64,000 bases of DNA, taken from NCBI RefSeq assembly GCF_030127105.1, contig NZ_CP126161.1, forward strand, positions 1,674,001-1,738,000, in the 5' to 3' direction. The translations under genes were made by a program, and so were the position numbers. Shown one piece after another: positions 34,837 to 43,910 of this stretch. Every line of letters begins with the position of its first letter. Position 1 is the first letter of the stretch. This DNA is from Haloarcula pelagica. GTDB taxonomy: Archaea; Halobacteriota; Halobacteria; Halobacteriales; Haloarculaceae. A model generated the notes under the pieces. It saw only the letters and a program-made list of their open reading frames with translations, searched no databases and was not told the origin of the DNA.

Positions 34837-36864
34837 CTACTCCTCGAACTTCGAGAGCAGGTCCCGGTAGAAGGTGCCCGAGTCGTCCGCGGCGAGTTTC
34901 TCGACGATCAGTTCCGGCGTCGACCGGGCGAGTTTCCCCTTGACCGGCGAGCGGTCGACGAGCAGTTCGCCGTCCTCCAGGCCGACCGCTTCGATGCCGT
35001 CGATGTCGATGTCGATGGCAGCGGCCTCGCGGATGTCCCGCGCGAGGTGGGAGACGAAGACCGCCGTCGCCCGGCGCTCGCTCAACGCTTCGAGGATGCC
35101 AGCCATGATCTTCGCGCTCGCGCCGGGTTCGGTGATCGATTCGAGTTCGTCCACGAGCACGAGCACGCGCGGGCCGCCGGTGTTCGCGCCGTCGTCACCA
35201 TCGCCCGCCGTGGCGCCGTCGCCGACGCTGTCGACGAGATCGCCGAACTCCCGGATCGTGGCCTCGAACGCGCCCGCGTCCAGCGTCCCCTGAGTCTTGG
35301 CGTGGTAGTGGAGTTCGGTCACCCGCCCCACCCGGGCCGATTCCGCGGGTACCGGGAGCCCCATGTGCGCGAGCGTCGTCACGAGCGCGACCAGATCCAG
35401 CGTCGAGGTCTTCCCGCCGCTGTTGACCCCCGAGAGCACGGTCACGCCGTCGACGGCGTAGTCGACCGGGTCGACCGCCTCGAAGGGAACGTCCAGCAGC
35501 GGCGACCGGCCCCCCTCGATGGCGAACCCGCCCTCCTCGGTGATCTCGGGGAGCGTGCAGTCGAAGTCGGCGGCGAAGCGGGCGACGGCCAGTTCCACGT
35601 CCAGTTCCAGGGCGGCCGAGACGAGCGCCGCGGCGTCGTCCCGGAGGTCCGCGAGGTCGTCGGCCAGGTCGCGCTTGCGGCGGGTCGCTCTCCGGTCCCG
35701 CGCGGCGGTCAGTTCCTCCCGGAGCCGGCTCACCACGTCCTCCTGGCGCTCGACCGGGTAGGTCGGTTCGTCGGGGAACGCCCGGCGGGCCATCGATTCG
35801 GTGTCGCGCAGGTCGAGCGTCTCGATCAGGTGGTCGCGGGCCTTCTCGACGGCGGCGGCGTACTCGTCGGCCAGTTCCCGCGAGAGCAGCGAGTCGACGC
35901 CGGCGCCGCGTTCGACCAGCGACAGCAGGTCGGTGCCCTCGATGGTGACATCCCGTTCCTCGATTGCCGCCCGGAGGTGGTCGTTGGCGACGTTCTCGGC
36001 CATCCCCACGGCCGCGTCGAGGTCGTCGACCGCCGTCGCCAACCGGTCGAGTTCGTCGTCACCGCGGACGGTGCCGTCCTCGGCGAGCTGGTCGAGGGCG
36101 CGCTCTAGGGTGTCCAGATCACAGGGCGGGTCCAGGTCGGCGATCCGGTGGACCTCGGCGGCGGCCAGCACCGGGTCCCGGTTCCGCGAGAAGAAGGCGA
36201 GGACACGTTCGGGGACGACCGACGACGGGTTCGCGAGCGCGTCGGGTTCGACCCGGACATCGCCCTCCACGTCGACGCCGGCGAAGGCCTCATCCAGGGC
36301 GACGACCGTCGAGTACGAGCGGGCGAGTTCGGCCAGTTGGCGGGCGTCGTCGACGACCTCGACGCTGACCTCGGGGATCGCGTCCTGGGCCTGTGCGTAC
36401 CGCTCGGCGTCGCTCGTCGCCAGACAGCGGTCCCGCACCCGGACACCGCCGGCCTCCGAGAGCGGTTCGACGTTCGAGAGGGGGTCCCGGACGGCGAGGG
36501 CGGGGTCACGGGCCATCGCCGACTCGGCGAACGCCCGGACCTCCTCGATTCGGCTCCGGGTCCCGCTGGGATACAGCGTCTCCAGGCGTTTCTCCGCGTA
36601 GTCGGTGACGGTCCGCTCCTGGACCAGTCCGAGCGCCTCGCGGAACAGTTCACGGGCCCGCGAGGTGGCGGCGAACCCGCCCGGGTCGTCGTGGTCGGCC
36701 CGGATCGCCCCGCGAGCGACGCGGGCGGCCCGGCCCTCGCTGATCCCCGGGGCCTGTGACAACGTGGCAACGTCGCCCTCCCGGAGCGCGCGCTCGGGGT
36801 CGTCGAGTTCCCGGAGCGCCGCGGCGGTCTTGGCGCCGACGCCGGGCACCGATTCCAGGTCCAT
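34837..36864 (-). CDS. MutS-family ATPase with N-terminal HhH (MutS2/MutS5-like)
   Basis: 675 aa. HhH motifs at the N-terminus (VPGVGAKTAAALREL), a helical lever and clamp region, then the ATPase: GVNSGGKTSTLDLVALV (Walker A near 480) and VLVLVDELESITEPGA (Walker B near 572), followed by ERRATAVFVSHLARDI. There is no mismatch-binding FxE domain visible, so a role in recombination or structure-specific DNA handling (as for MutS2) is more likely than mismatch repair. A short acidic loop (GDGDDGANTGG) precedes Walker B. Confidence 0.82.
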   Translation of the reverse strand: MDLESVPGVGAKTAAALRELDDPERALREGDVATLSQAPGISEGRAARVARGAIRADHDDPGGFAATSRARELFREALGLVQERTVTDYAEKRLETLYPSGTRSRIEEVRAFAESAMARDPALAVRDPLSNVEPLSEAGGVRVRDRCLATSDAERYAQAQDAIPEVSVEVVDDARQLAELARSYSTVVALDEAFAGVDVEGDVRVEPDALANPSSVVPERVLAFFSRNRDPVLAAAEVHRIADLDPPCDLDTLERALDQLAEDGTVRGDDELDRLATAVDDLDAAVGMAENVANDHLRAAIEERDVTIEGTDLLSLVERGAGVDSLLSRELADEYAAAVEKARDHLIETLDLRDTESMARRAFPDEPTYPVERQEDVVSRLREELTAARDRRATRRKRDLADDLADLRDDAAALVSAALELDVELAVARFAADFDCTLPEITEEGGFAIEGGRSPLLDVPFEAVDPVDYAVDGVTVLSGVNSGGKTSTLDLVALVTTLAHMGLPVPAESARVGRVTELHYHAKTQGTLDAGAFEATIREFGDLVDSVGDGATAGDGDDGANTGGPRVLVLVDELESITEPGASAKIMAGILEALSERRATAVFVSHLARDIREAAAIDIDIDGIEAVGLEDGELLVDRSPVKGKLARSTPELIVEKLAADDSGTFYRDLLSKFEE

Positions 36865-36984
36865 CTACCGCTCCGTTCGGCGCCGGTCAGAAAAAACCCG
36901 TCGCCGCCGCGCAGGCGTCCCGCTTCCCGACGAGGACACGGAGAACGCGACGCGCTTTTGCCCGTCCAGACGAAACGAACGGCA

Positions 36985-37848
36985 ATGTCCTCAGTCGCGA
37001 CGAAGGCGTCCGCCGCCCGGGACGACCTGGCCCAGCAGGACGGCGTGGTGATCGCCTTTTCCGGCGGTGTCGACTCCAGCGTCGTCGCCGCGCTGGCCCA
37101 CGACGCGCTCGGCGACGACGCCGTCGCCTGCACGGCGAAATCGGAGACGTTGCCCGCGGCCGAACTCGACGACGCCGTCCGGGTCGCCGAGGAGATCGGC
37201 ATCCGCCACGAGATCGTCGAGTTCTCCGAACTGGACAGCGAGCAGTTCGTCAGCAACGACGAGATGCGCTGTTATCACTGCCGGTCGATGCGCCTGGGCG
37301 CGATGTACGACCGCGCCCGGGAACTGGAGATCGACGTGGTGTGTGACGGCACCAACGCCTCCGACGTTGGCGAGGGCCACCGGCCCGGCCTGCGGGCCGT
37401 CGAGGAACTGGACGCCTACTCCCCGCTGCTGGAACACGACATCGACAAGTCCGAGGTGCGGGAGATCGCCCGCGAGTACGACCTCTCCGTGGCGGACAAG
37501 CCGTCGATGGCCTGTCTCTCCTCGCGGATCCCGACCGGACTTGAGGTGACCGAGGACCGCCTCTCCCGCGTCGAGAAAGCCGAGCAACTGCTCCGTACCT
37601 GGGGGTTCGAGCAGTTCCGAGTGCGCGACCACGACGGCCTGGCCCGCATCGAGGTCGGCGAAGAAGAACTGGAGACCGCGCTCGACCCAGACTTCGTCCG
37701 GGCCGCGCGCGACCACGTCGAGGACTGCGGGTTCGACCACGTCACGCTGGACCTGCACGGCTACCAGACCGGGAGCGTCAGCCCCGAAGAGAGCGAGGAC
37801 GATGTCGTCGCGGACGTGTTCGACACCGACTACCCGAGCGTCGAGTAG
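36985..37848 (+). CDS. larE: LarE-like ATP-dependent sacrificial sulfur transferase
   Basis: 287 aa. PP-loop SGGVDSS (26-32), the family MRCYHCRSMRLG block, and MACLSSRIP with Cys177, at the position of the sacrificial Cys176 of bacterial LarE. LarE supplies sulfur for the nickel-pincer cofactor of lactate racemase. ATG 36985 is favoured by a T-rich element 30 nt upstream; TTG at 36958 is the alternative. LarB/LarC are not visible in this window. Confidence 0.9.
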   Translation: MSSVATKASAARDDLAQQDGVVIAFSGGVDSSVVAALAHDALGDDAVACTAKSETLPAAELDDAVRVAEEIGIRHEIVEFSELDSEQFVSNDEMRCYHCRSMRLGAMYDRARELEIDVVCDGTNASDVGEGHRPGLRAVEELDAYSPLLEHDIDKSEVREIAREYDLSVADKPSMACLSSRIPTGLEVTEDRLSRVEKAEQLLRTWGFEQFRVRDHDGLARIEVGEEELETALDPDFVRAARDHVEDCGFDHVTLDLHGYQTGSVSPEESEDDVVADVFDTDYPSVE

Positions 37849-38046
37849 TCACGCCTCGTCGTCCTCGCTCTCCGAGTCGTCCACCGGGTAGACCTCGTTC
37901 GCGCCACACTCCGGGCACTCCTCGTGGTCGGTGTGGAGCCGCGAGCCACACGCGCGACACTCGTAGTCGGCCTGCTCGTTGGCGGCGTCTGTGGCCGTCT
38001 GCTTGAACTGTTCGACGTTCCGGCCGATCTTGTTGAAAAGTCCCAT
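37849..38046 (-). CDS. Small zinc-ribbon protein
   Basis: 65 aa. MGLFNKIGRNVEQFKQTATD is an amphipathic helix; the second half is a zinc ribbon, CRACGSRLHTDHEECPECGA (two CxxC pairs), with an acidic tail. A TTATCG TATA element about 30 nt upstream supports ATG 38046 over the upstream 38061 start. Function unknown; the ribbon suggests nucleic-acid or protein binding. Confidence 0.83.
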   Translation of the reverse strand: MGLFNKIGRNVEQFKQTATDAANEQADYECRACGSRLHTDHEECPECGANEVYPVDDSESEDDEA

Positions 38047-38083
38047 TTGTTCGACAGACACGCGCCAGCCCGATAAGCGTTCG

Positions 38084-38716
38084 TCAGCGCCAGTCGGTCA
38101 GTTCCTCGGCGACGAGGGTCGTCCGGTCGTCCGCGACGCGAACCTCGTTGACCGCACAGTTGTCCTGGGAGTGGGCCGCAAGCGCCGCGTCCAGCGACCG
38201 CTCGTCGACGGTCGCCAGCAGGACCTTGATGACGCCGCCGTGGGTCACGAGGAGCGTCGTCTCGCCGGGCTCGACGGTCCGGACGAGTCGTGTCCACGAA
38301 TCGCGGACGCGGTCACGGAAGCCCGCGACGGTCTCGCCGTTCTCGGGCGCGGCCGGCAGCGCCGAGACGCTGTCGCCGTCGTCGTGGGCGGGGTACCGCT
38401 CGAAGAGGTCCTCGGCGAGCAACCCCTGGAGGACGCCGAACCCGCGTTCGCGCCAGTCGGCGTCGAACGCCGGGTCCGGTAGGTCCGACCCGCCGTCGAG
38501 GACGCCAGCCGTCGTCTCGCGGGTCCGCTGCAGGTCCGAGGAGACGATCCGATCGACGGCGTAGCGTTCGGCGACCGCCTCGCCCAGCGCCGCGGCCTGC
38601 TCCTGACCGCGGTCGGTCAGACCGGTCGGCGCCCACCCCTGGACCCGGCTCTCGCGGTTCCAGTGGGTCTCGCCGTGGCGCGCGACGAGGACGGTCGCGG
38701 CGTCGGCGTCACTCAT
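38084..38716 (-). CDS. Histidine phosphatase family protein
   Basis: 210 aa. The catalytic RHGE (13-16) and a second conserved His in LLVTHGGVI place it in the phosphoglycerate mutase/phosphatase branch. The substrate (sugar phosphate, cobamide or other) is not visible. Its start overlaps the end of the tatC gene by 8 nt on the same strand, suggesting co-transcription. Confidence 0.88.
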   Translation of the reverse strand: MSDADAATVLVARHGETHWNRESRVQGWAPTGLTDRGQEQAAALGEAVAERYAVDRIVSSDLQRTRETTAGVLDGGSDLPDPAFDADWRERGFGVLQGLLAEDLFERYPAHDDGDSVSALPAAPENGETVAGFRDRVRDSWTRLVRTVEPGETTLLVTHGGVIKVLLATVDERSLDAALAAHSQDNCAVNEVRVADDRTTLVAEELTDWR

Positions 38717-40349
38717 CGGTCGCGGCCCCCCGGCGTTTCCCGGCGAGGATCGCGGCCTCGAAGGCGATCACGAGCACGCCGGTGACCGCGACGGCCGCCG
38801 TCGGCGTCAGGCTCACCTGGTTGACCAGGCGGAACAGCGTCGGGTCGGCACTGGAGAGGTAGCCGACGACGATGGCTGTCCCCCAGACCGGGAGCCGAAC
38901 GCGGCGCAGCGTCCGCCAGACGCGGATGTTGACGATGTAGTTCTTGTTGACGTACGCCAGCAGTTCGAAGGCCACGATGGCGCTCCCACCCACGAGCAGG
39001 GGCGGTGCGAGGCCGACGCTGTCGAGCGCGCTGGTGACCGCCGTCGGGAGTTGCTGGTAGTAGCCCGTCGGCACCGGTGCCGGGCTGAGGACGTAGCCGG
39101 CCAGGCCGGCGACGACCCAGGCGAGCGGGCGCTGTGCCGCGGCCTCCTCGGCGGTCGGGATGGGCGAACTCTCCTGGGTCCAGCGCAGGAGCAGGAGCGT
39201 CCCCTCGAACAGGCCGATCATCGTCACGGCGACCATCAGCGGCGCCATCCCGGTCGGGTCGGGGCTGAAGACGAACGCGATGGCGGCGAACCCACCCCAG
39301 AAGTACAGCCGCCGGTCTTCGAGCCACTGGCGGGTCGTGACCCCCATCATGATCGCCAGCATCACGAACAGCGGGATCTGGAAGACGATGGCGAAGAACC
39401 CGAGCATCAGGATGATGAGGTTGAACGTCTCGCCCAGGCCGAACGCGAGGTCGGCGGCCCGATCCGAGTAGGTGATGAAGTAGTCGAACATCGCCCGCAG
39501 GACGAGGAAGTACGCGAAGGCGACGCCGATGGTCGCGAGCACGAGGCTGGTCGGCACCGCCGCGAGGTAGTACCGCCGTTCCGTGGGGTACAGCCCCGGC
39601 CGCATGAACAGGTACGTCTCGTAGACGAACACCGGCAGCGCGACGATCAGGCCCACAAGCGACGAGACCTTCAGGCGGGCGAGGATCAGCGCGAGCGGGC
39701 TGTAGACGTGCGGACAGTCGGCGCCGGCGACGGTGCTCTCACCGCCGGGTTGGGCGTTGGCCACGAACTGGCCACAGGCCTCGGCGGGGCCGTCCAGGAA
39801 GGAGTACCACAGGAAGTTGATCAACTGGTCCGAGGAGGGGAGCGCGAGGACGGTGACGACGGCCATCACGCCGACGACGACGAACAGCCGCATCGCCATC
39901 TCCTCGACGTGGTCGGCCAGGGGCATCTCCTGGTCGTCGGGCGCGCCCTCCTCGCCGTAGTCGAAGTCCGCGTCGGGGTCCGGGGCGGGCGTACTGTCGC
40001 CCGGCGTCGGGACGTTCTCGCCGCCGTAGGAAGTGTGGGCCGTCGGCGAGGCGGGCATCCCCCAGTCGGTCGGCACGTCGGCCGGCGTCGCGGCGACCAC
40101 GTCGTCGGGGTCGCGCTCGAACAGCGGCGTCGCCGGCTCGGCCGGCCGCGCGTGTGCTCCGGCGGTCGCCTCGTCGCCGCCGACCGGGGCGTCGGCCGGG
40201 CCGCCGTCGGCACCGACCGGCCTGTCTCCGTCCTCGTCGGACGGCAGCGCTCCCTCTCTGTCGGCTTCGGGGAGCCTGTCCGTGTCGTCGTCGGACAGCA
40301 TCGGCTCTGTGGGCCCACGCTCTTCGTCGCTGTCGTCGCCGTCCGGCAT
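38709..40349 (-). CDS. tatC: Sec-independent translocase TatC with long acidic N-terminus
   Basis: 546 aa. Residues 1-145 are acidic, low in hydrophobics, followed by MPLADHVEEMAMRLF (the TatC family start ends in EL(R)-type motif) and six or more transmembrane segments, with a further set of hydrophobic segments after about 395. The Tat pore receptor recognises twin-arginine signals, and haloarchaea export most proteins this way. It is divergent from the double TatC gene, an arrangement known from haloarchaea (TatCo and TatCt). A TGTAAAC box lies 29 nt upstream of the ATG. Confidence 0.9.
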   Translation of the reverse strand: MPDGDDSDEERGPTEPMLSDDDTDRLPEADREGALPSDEDGDRPVGADGGPADAPVGGDEATAGAHARPAEPATPLFERDPDDVVAATPADVPTDWGMPASPTAHTSYGGENVPTPGDSTPAPDPDADFDYGEEGAPDDQEMPLADHVEEMAMRLFVVVGVMAVVTVLALPSSDQLINFLWYSFLDGPAEACGQFVANAQPGGESTVAGADCPHVYSPLALILARLKVSSLVGLIVALPVFVYETYLFMRPGLYPTERRYYLAAVPTSLVLATIGVAFAYFLVLRAMFDYFITYSDRAADLAFGLGETFNLIILMLGFFAIVFQIPLFVMLAIMMGVTTRQWLEDRRLYFWGGFAAIAFVFSPDPTGMAPLMVAVTMIGLFEGTLLLLRWTQESSPIPTAEEAAAQRPLAWVVAGLAGYVLSPAPVPTGYYQQLPTAVTSALDSVGLAPPLLVGGSAIVAFELLAYVNKNYIVNIRVWRTLRRVRLPVWGTAIVVGYLSSADPTLFRLVNQVSLTPTAAVAVTGVLVIAFEAAILAGKRRGAATDE

Positions 40350-40374
40350 CTGGAGGGGTTTAGCGGGAGGTGAT

Positions 40375-40381
40375 TGTAAAC
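40375..40381 (-). promoter_or_regulatory. TATA box for tatC
   Basis: TGTAAAC on the plus strand (GTTTACA on minus), 29 nt upstream of the ATG at 40349. Confidence 0.45.
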
Positions 40382-40440
40382 TTTCTTTTCGAGGTCCCCC
40401 GGCGAGCCGTTCCGCGAGGGCCGTCTCGTGCTGGTGGGAT

Positions 40441-40449
40441 GAATAAATT
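40441..40449 (+). promoter_or_regulatory. TATA box for the double tatC gene
   Basis: GAATAAATT, about 35 nt before ATG 40481. Because it overlaps the codons after the alternative ATG at 40439, it argues for the later start. Confidence 0.45.
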
Positions 40450-40480
40450 GATAACGCACAATTGGCTACACCCAGGGGAG

Positions 40481-42664
40481 ATGGCGAGCGCGATCGACGA
40501 GGATACCGTCAAAACGGTCCAGAGCGGCCGTGCCACACTGGGGGCGATGCTCAGTAGCGCCCAGACACACCTCCAGAAGGTGTTTATCGTCTTCGTCGTC
40601 GGGATGATCGGGACGATCATGGGGCTCCAGTACGGCGTCTGGGACCGCCTGCGCCAGGACCTCCTGTACTCCCAGATGGACCTGACCACACAGGAGGCGA
40701 CCAGCATCGTCGCCGTCACTCCCTTCGACGTGATCCTGCTCCAGGTGAAGATCGGTGCCGTCGTCGGGATCCTCATGTCGCTGCCGCTTTTGATCTATTT
40801 CGGCCGTGACGGACTCCGCCGCCGTGGGTGGTGGCCGGCCGAACACATCCCCGCCTGGAAGCTCCTGTCGTTCGTGACGATCAGCCTCGTCCTGTTCGCC
40901 GCCGGCGTCGCCTACGCCTACGAACTGTTCTTCCCGATCATGTTCAACTTCCTGGCGGGCGACGCCTTCGACGCCGGGTTCACGCCGCAGTACTCCATCG
41001 TCAAGTGGTTCCAGTTCGTCTTCATGTTGGCCGTCTCTTTCGGCCTGGCAGCGCAACTGCCGCTGTTGATGACGGTCCTCTCCTACACCGAGATCGTCCC
41101 CTACGAGACGTTCCGGGACAAGTGGCGCTACGCGGTCATGGGGATCTTCGCCTTCGGCGCGCTGTTCTCGCCGCCGGACCCGTTCACCCAGATCATGTGG
41201 GCCGCGCCGCTGTGTGGCCTCTACGGCATCAGCCTCGCGCTGGCGAAGGTCGCGGTCCTGTTCCGACGGTCCAGCGAACTCGTCAGCACCCGCGAGGTCG
41301 GGCTCTCGAACTGGAACACGATCCTGGGCGGGAGCCTCCTGTCGGGGGCCGCGATGTACTACCTGCTGTCCTCGCCGGCCTTCCAGTACGTCCAGGCCGC
41401 CGAGGCGTTCGCCGCCCAGTACTCGACACGGCTGACCGGGAACGTCCAGCCGCCGGCGCTGTTTGGCCTCTCGGTCGAGGGGACCGCGACACTGTTTGGC
41501 GTCCTGTTCGGCCTCGTCGGCGGGATCGCCGTCCTCTACGTCCACGTCCTGCGGGCGCTGTCGGCCCGGACGGTACCGGACCGACACGGCGACCCGACCG
41601 CGATCGATGTGGACGAACTCAACGCGGAGGCGATCAAGGTCGCGCCGCCGGAAGTCTTCGAGGAGATGACCGAACAGGAGGCCCTGGGCCACGCCGACAC
41701 GGCGCTGTCCGAGGGCGACGAGGAGAAGGCCCAGCTCGTCCTCGATCGCTGGGACATGGCGAACGAGGACGACGGCGAGGGCGAGGCCGCCGACACCGAG
41801 GGCGAGGCCGAGGAGGACGACGTGGTCACCTCGACCACGGCGGGGATGCTCAACGCCTTCACCGAAGACGAGACCACCGAGGACGACGTGGGCGGGTACT
41901 ACTACGACCTGCAGTTCATCTTCAGCTCGATCGCCTCGAAGTCGTTCTGGATCCTGGGGGTCTTCGGTGCCGTGATGGGCGCTGCCTTCCTGTTTCTCTA
42001 CCAGGGCGGGATCGGTGAGATCCAGCGCACCTTCGTCAGCCGGCTCCCGGCGGAGATGGCAGACGACGTGGGGATCGTCACGCTACACCCGGTCGAGCAC
42101 CTCGTCTTCATCGTGAAGTTCTCGACGATCGTCGGGGCCGTCGCGGTGATCCCCGTCCTGCTGTACTTCGCGTGGCCGGCGCTGCGCGAGCGGGGCTTCG
42201 TCGTCGGGAACCGCAACATCCTGGCGGTCTGGGGCGGGACGCTGTTTGGCGCGCTCATCGGCGGGAGCCTGCTCGGGTTCCTCTACTTCGCGCCGCTGAC
42301 GATCTCGGCGATCGCCTACGACCAGTTGCAGGCCAACATGGTGATCGCCTACCGGGTTAGCAAGTTCGGCTGGCTCGTGTTCTTCCTCACCGTCGGGATC
42401 GGGCTGCTGGCCGAGATCCCGGTGACGATGTTCCTGTTCCACAAGGGCGGGATCGTCCCCTTCGAGACGATGTACACTCGCTGGCGGGAGGTCGTCATCG
42501 CCATCGTCGCCGTCTCGGCGATCTTCTCGCCAAACGGCATCTTCACCATGTTCATCGTCGGCATCCCGACGGCACTGGCGTACCTGTTCGGACTGGGCGT
42601 TCTGTGGGTGTACACGCTCGGTGGCCGACGGACCTCCGAACGGCGGAGCGAACCGGCCGACTGA
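40481..42664 (+). CDS. tatCt: Double (fused) TatC translocase
   Basis: 727 aa: two TatC domains in tandem (about 20-340 and 500-725), each with six membrane segments, joined by an acidic, non-membrane linker (about 385-485) and additional helices, which is the known haloarchaeal TatCt architecture. The first domain has LRRRGWWPAEHIPAW-type loops and ends with FGALFSPPDPFTQ; the second has FSPNGIFTMF at the matching place. It works in the cytoplasmic membrane exporting folded twin-arginine proteins, several of which are coded nearby. Confidence 0.93.
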   Translation: MASAIDEDTVKTVQSGRATLGAMLSSAQTHLQKVFIVFVVGMIGTIMGLQYGVWDRLRQDLLYSQMDLTTQEATSIVAVTPFDVILLQVKIGAVVGILMSLPLLIYFGRDGLRRRGWWPAEHIPAWKLLSFVTISLVLFAAGVAYAYELFFPIMFNFLAGDAFDAGFTPQYSIVKWFQFVFMLAVSFGLAAQLPLLMTVLSYTEIVPYETFRDKWRYAVMGIFAFGALFSPPDPFTQIMWAAPLCGLYGISLALAKVAVLFRRSSELVSTREVGLSNWNTILGGSLLSGAAMYYLLSSPAFQYVQAAEAFAAQYSTRLTGNVQPPALFGLSVEGTATLFGVLFGLVGGIAVLYVHVLRALSARTVPDRHGDPTAIDVDELNAEAIKVAPPEVFEEMTEQEALGHADTALSEGDEEKAQLVLDRWDMANEDDGEGEAADTEGEAEEDDVVTSTTAGMLNAFTEDETTEDDVGGYYYDLQFIFSSIASKSFWILGVFGAVMGAAFLFLYQGGIGEIQRTFVSRLPAEMADDVGIVTLHPVEHLVFIVKFSTIVGAVAVIPVLLYFAWPALRERGFVVGNRNILAVWGGTLFGALIGGSLLGFLYFAPLTISAIAYDQLQANMVIAYRVSKFGWLVFFLTVGIGLLAEIPVTMFLFHKGGIVPFETMYTRWREVVIAIVAVSAIFSPNGIFTMFIVGIPTALAYLFGLGVLWVYTLGGRRTSERRSEPAD

Positions 42665-42801
42665 GCGACGGTCGCGAGCCACGCCGACCGTGTTCACGCG
42701 GACACCGGGTTTCTCCACACGACGCGACATGTCGTCTCCGACCGCCGTCACGACCACACCACGCCCGCTGAACGAACCAGTGGATAAAAGACGGTCGGGT
42801 G

Positions 42802-42813
42802 TCACGTACGTGA
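42802..42813. promoter_or_regulatory. Perfect 12-bp palindrome at a predicted start site
   Basis: TCACGTACGTGA lies 20 nt downstream of a TATA-like GGATAAAAG (42782-42790) and about 16 nt before the ATG at 42829. That is where a repressor would block initiation. A second palindrome, CGACATGTCG, is at 42725-42734. Confidence 0.35.
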
Positions 42814-42828
42814 TAGTGAGATGTTAGC

Positions 42829-43663
42829 ATGGATCAGATGCTGGCCAACACCGGGAACGTAAACGACGACTGGAAACGCTGGGTCGTGGTCTGGCTCCTG
42901 GCAGTGGTCGGTGTCTCGGTGGTCACCGACTTCGGGTTCTGGGGGACCCTCGTGGGGACCGCCGGGCTCTGGTTCGTCTTCTGGGGGTTGCAGGCGGTGT
43001 TCAGGGCGATCACCTCGCGTTCCGTCGAGGAGACGGCGGTCGGATCGCTCGGCGGGCGGTCGGCCCCGGTGGAACTCGTCGGGGACGCGCGACCGGTCGA
43101 GGAACCCCTCACCGCTCCGCTGACCGACACCGAGTGTGTCGCCTACCAGGTCCAGGTCATGGAGTACTACCCGTCCGGCAACGAGGGAGGGGAGTGAGGG
43201 CGTGGGACGCAACACCAAATACTCCGCCACCGAGTTCGAACCGTTCGTCCTGGACGACGGCACCGGCACCGCCTACATCGAACCGTCGGACGCGGACGTA
43301 GTGCTGACAAGCGGCGACGAGTTCGAGGTCGAGGGTGGCGATCACCCACCGGCGTTCATCGGCGAGTTCCTCGACCGGGAGACATCGGTACAGCCGGTCG
43401 CGAGCCGTAAACGCTGGTACAGGGAGTACCGGATCGACGCCGACGGGGCCGTTCGCGTGGCCGGGCACGCAGGCGTCGACGCCGCGTCCGCGCCCGACGA
43501 GGCGGTGACCACCGCCGTCGTCGACGCCGGCGACGCCCCGAAGTTCGTCGTCACCGACGACCCCGACCTCGGGCTCGGGAAACGCATGCGCCAGGAGGCG
43601 CTGGGTAACTTCCTCGTCGGTGGCATCCTGCTCGTGTTCGCGTACTTCCTCCTGTTTCTGTAG
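42829..43663 (+). pseudogene. GIDE-domain membrane protein broken by a one-base frameshift
   Basis: The first frame (42829-43197, 122 aa) has two membrane helices then TAPLTDTECVAYQVQVMEYY and stops at TGA. The second (from GTG 43202 or by frameshift, to 43663) begins GRNTKYSATEFEPFVLDDGTGTAY and ends with one membrane helix. Together they make one GIDE-type (Mulan-like E3-ligase N-domain) protein of the haloarchaeal kind: PLTDTEC and FVLDDGTG belong to one domain. Removing one G from the GGAGGGGAG run near 43185-43194 joins them in a single frame. A real lesion, a sequencing error or two overlapping genes cannot be told apart here. Confidence 0.6.
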
Positions 43664-43733
43664 CGGTGTCCACTGTCCCCGCGGCACGGACCGTTCGAGA
43701 AACAATAAAGGGCGCCGACGATATTCCTCAGAT

Positions 43734-43910
43734 ATGCCCAAGATAAGCGTCGAGATGCCCGCGGAGTTGTTGGACGATCTAGACGAACACGTCGGCGACG
43801 ACGGGAAGTTCGTCAACCGGAGCGACGCGATCCGTGCCTCGGTCCGGAAGACACTCGACGTACTGGACGACATCGACGCTCGCCACGGCCGCCTGGACGA
43901 TGACGAGTGA
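43734..43910 (+). CDS. Ribbon-helix-helix (CopG-like) regulator
   Basis: 58 aa, MPKISVEMPAELLDDLDEHV then NRSDAIRASVRKTLDVLDD: the strand-helix-helix of a CopG/MetJ dimer that binds DNA with its N-terminal ribbon. AATAAAG lies 28 nt upstream. It overlaps the transporter gene by 11 nt, so it may regulate that gene. Confidence 0.88.
   Translation: MPKISVEMPAELLDDLDEHVGDDGKFVNRSDAIRASVRKTLDVLDDIDARHGRLDDDE

Noticed and set aside
42829..43663. Two independent genes in tandem
   Set aside because: Both halves belong to a single domain and join perfectly when one G is removed; still, a GTG start at 43202 keeps this possible.
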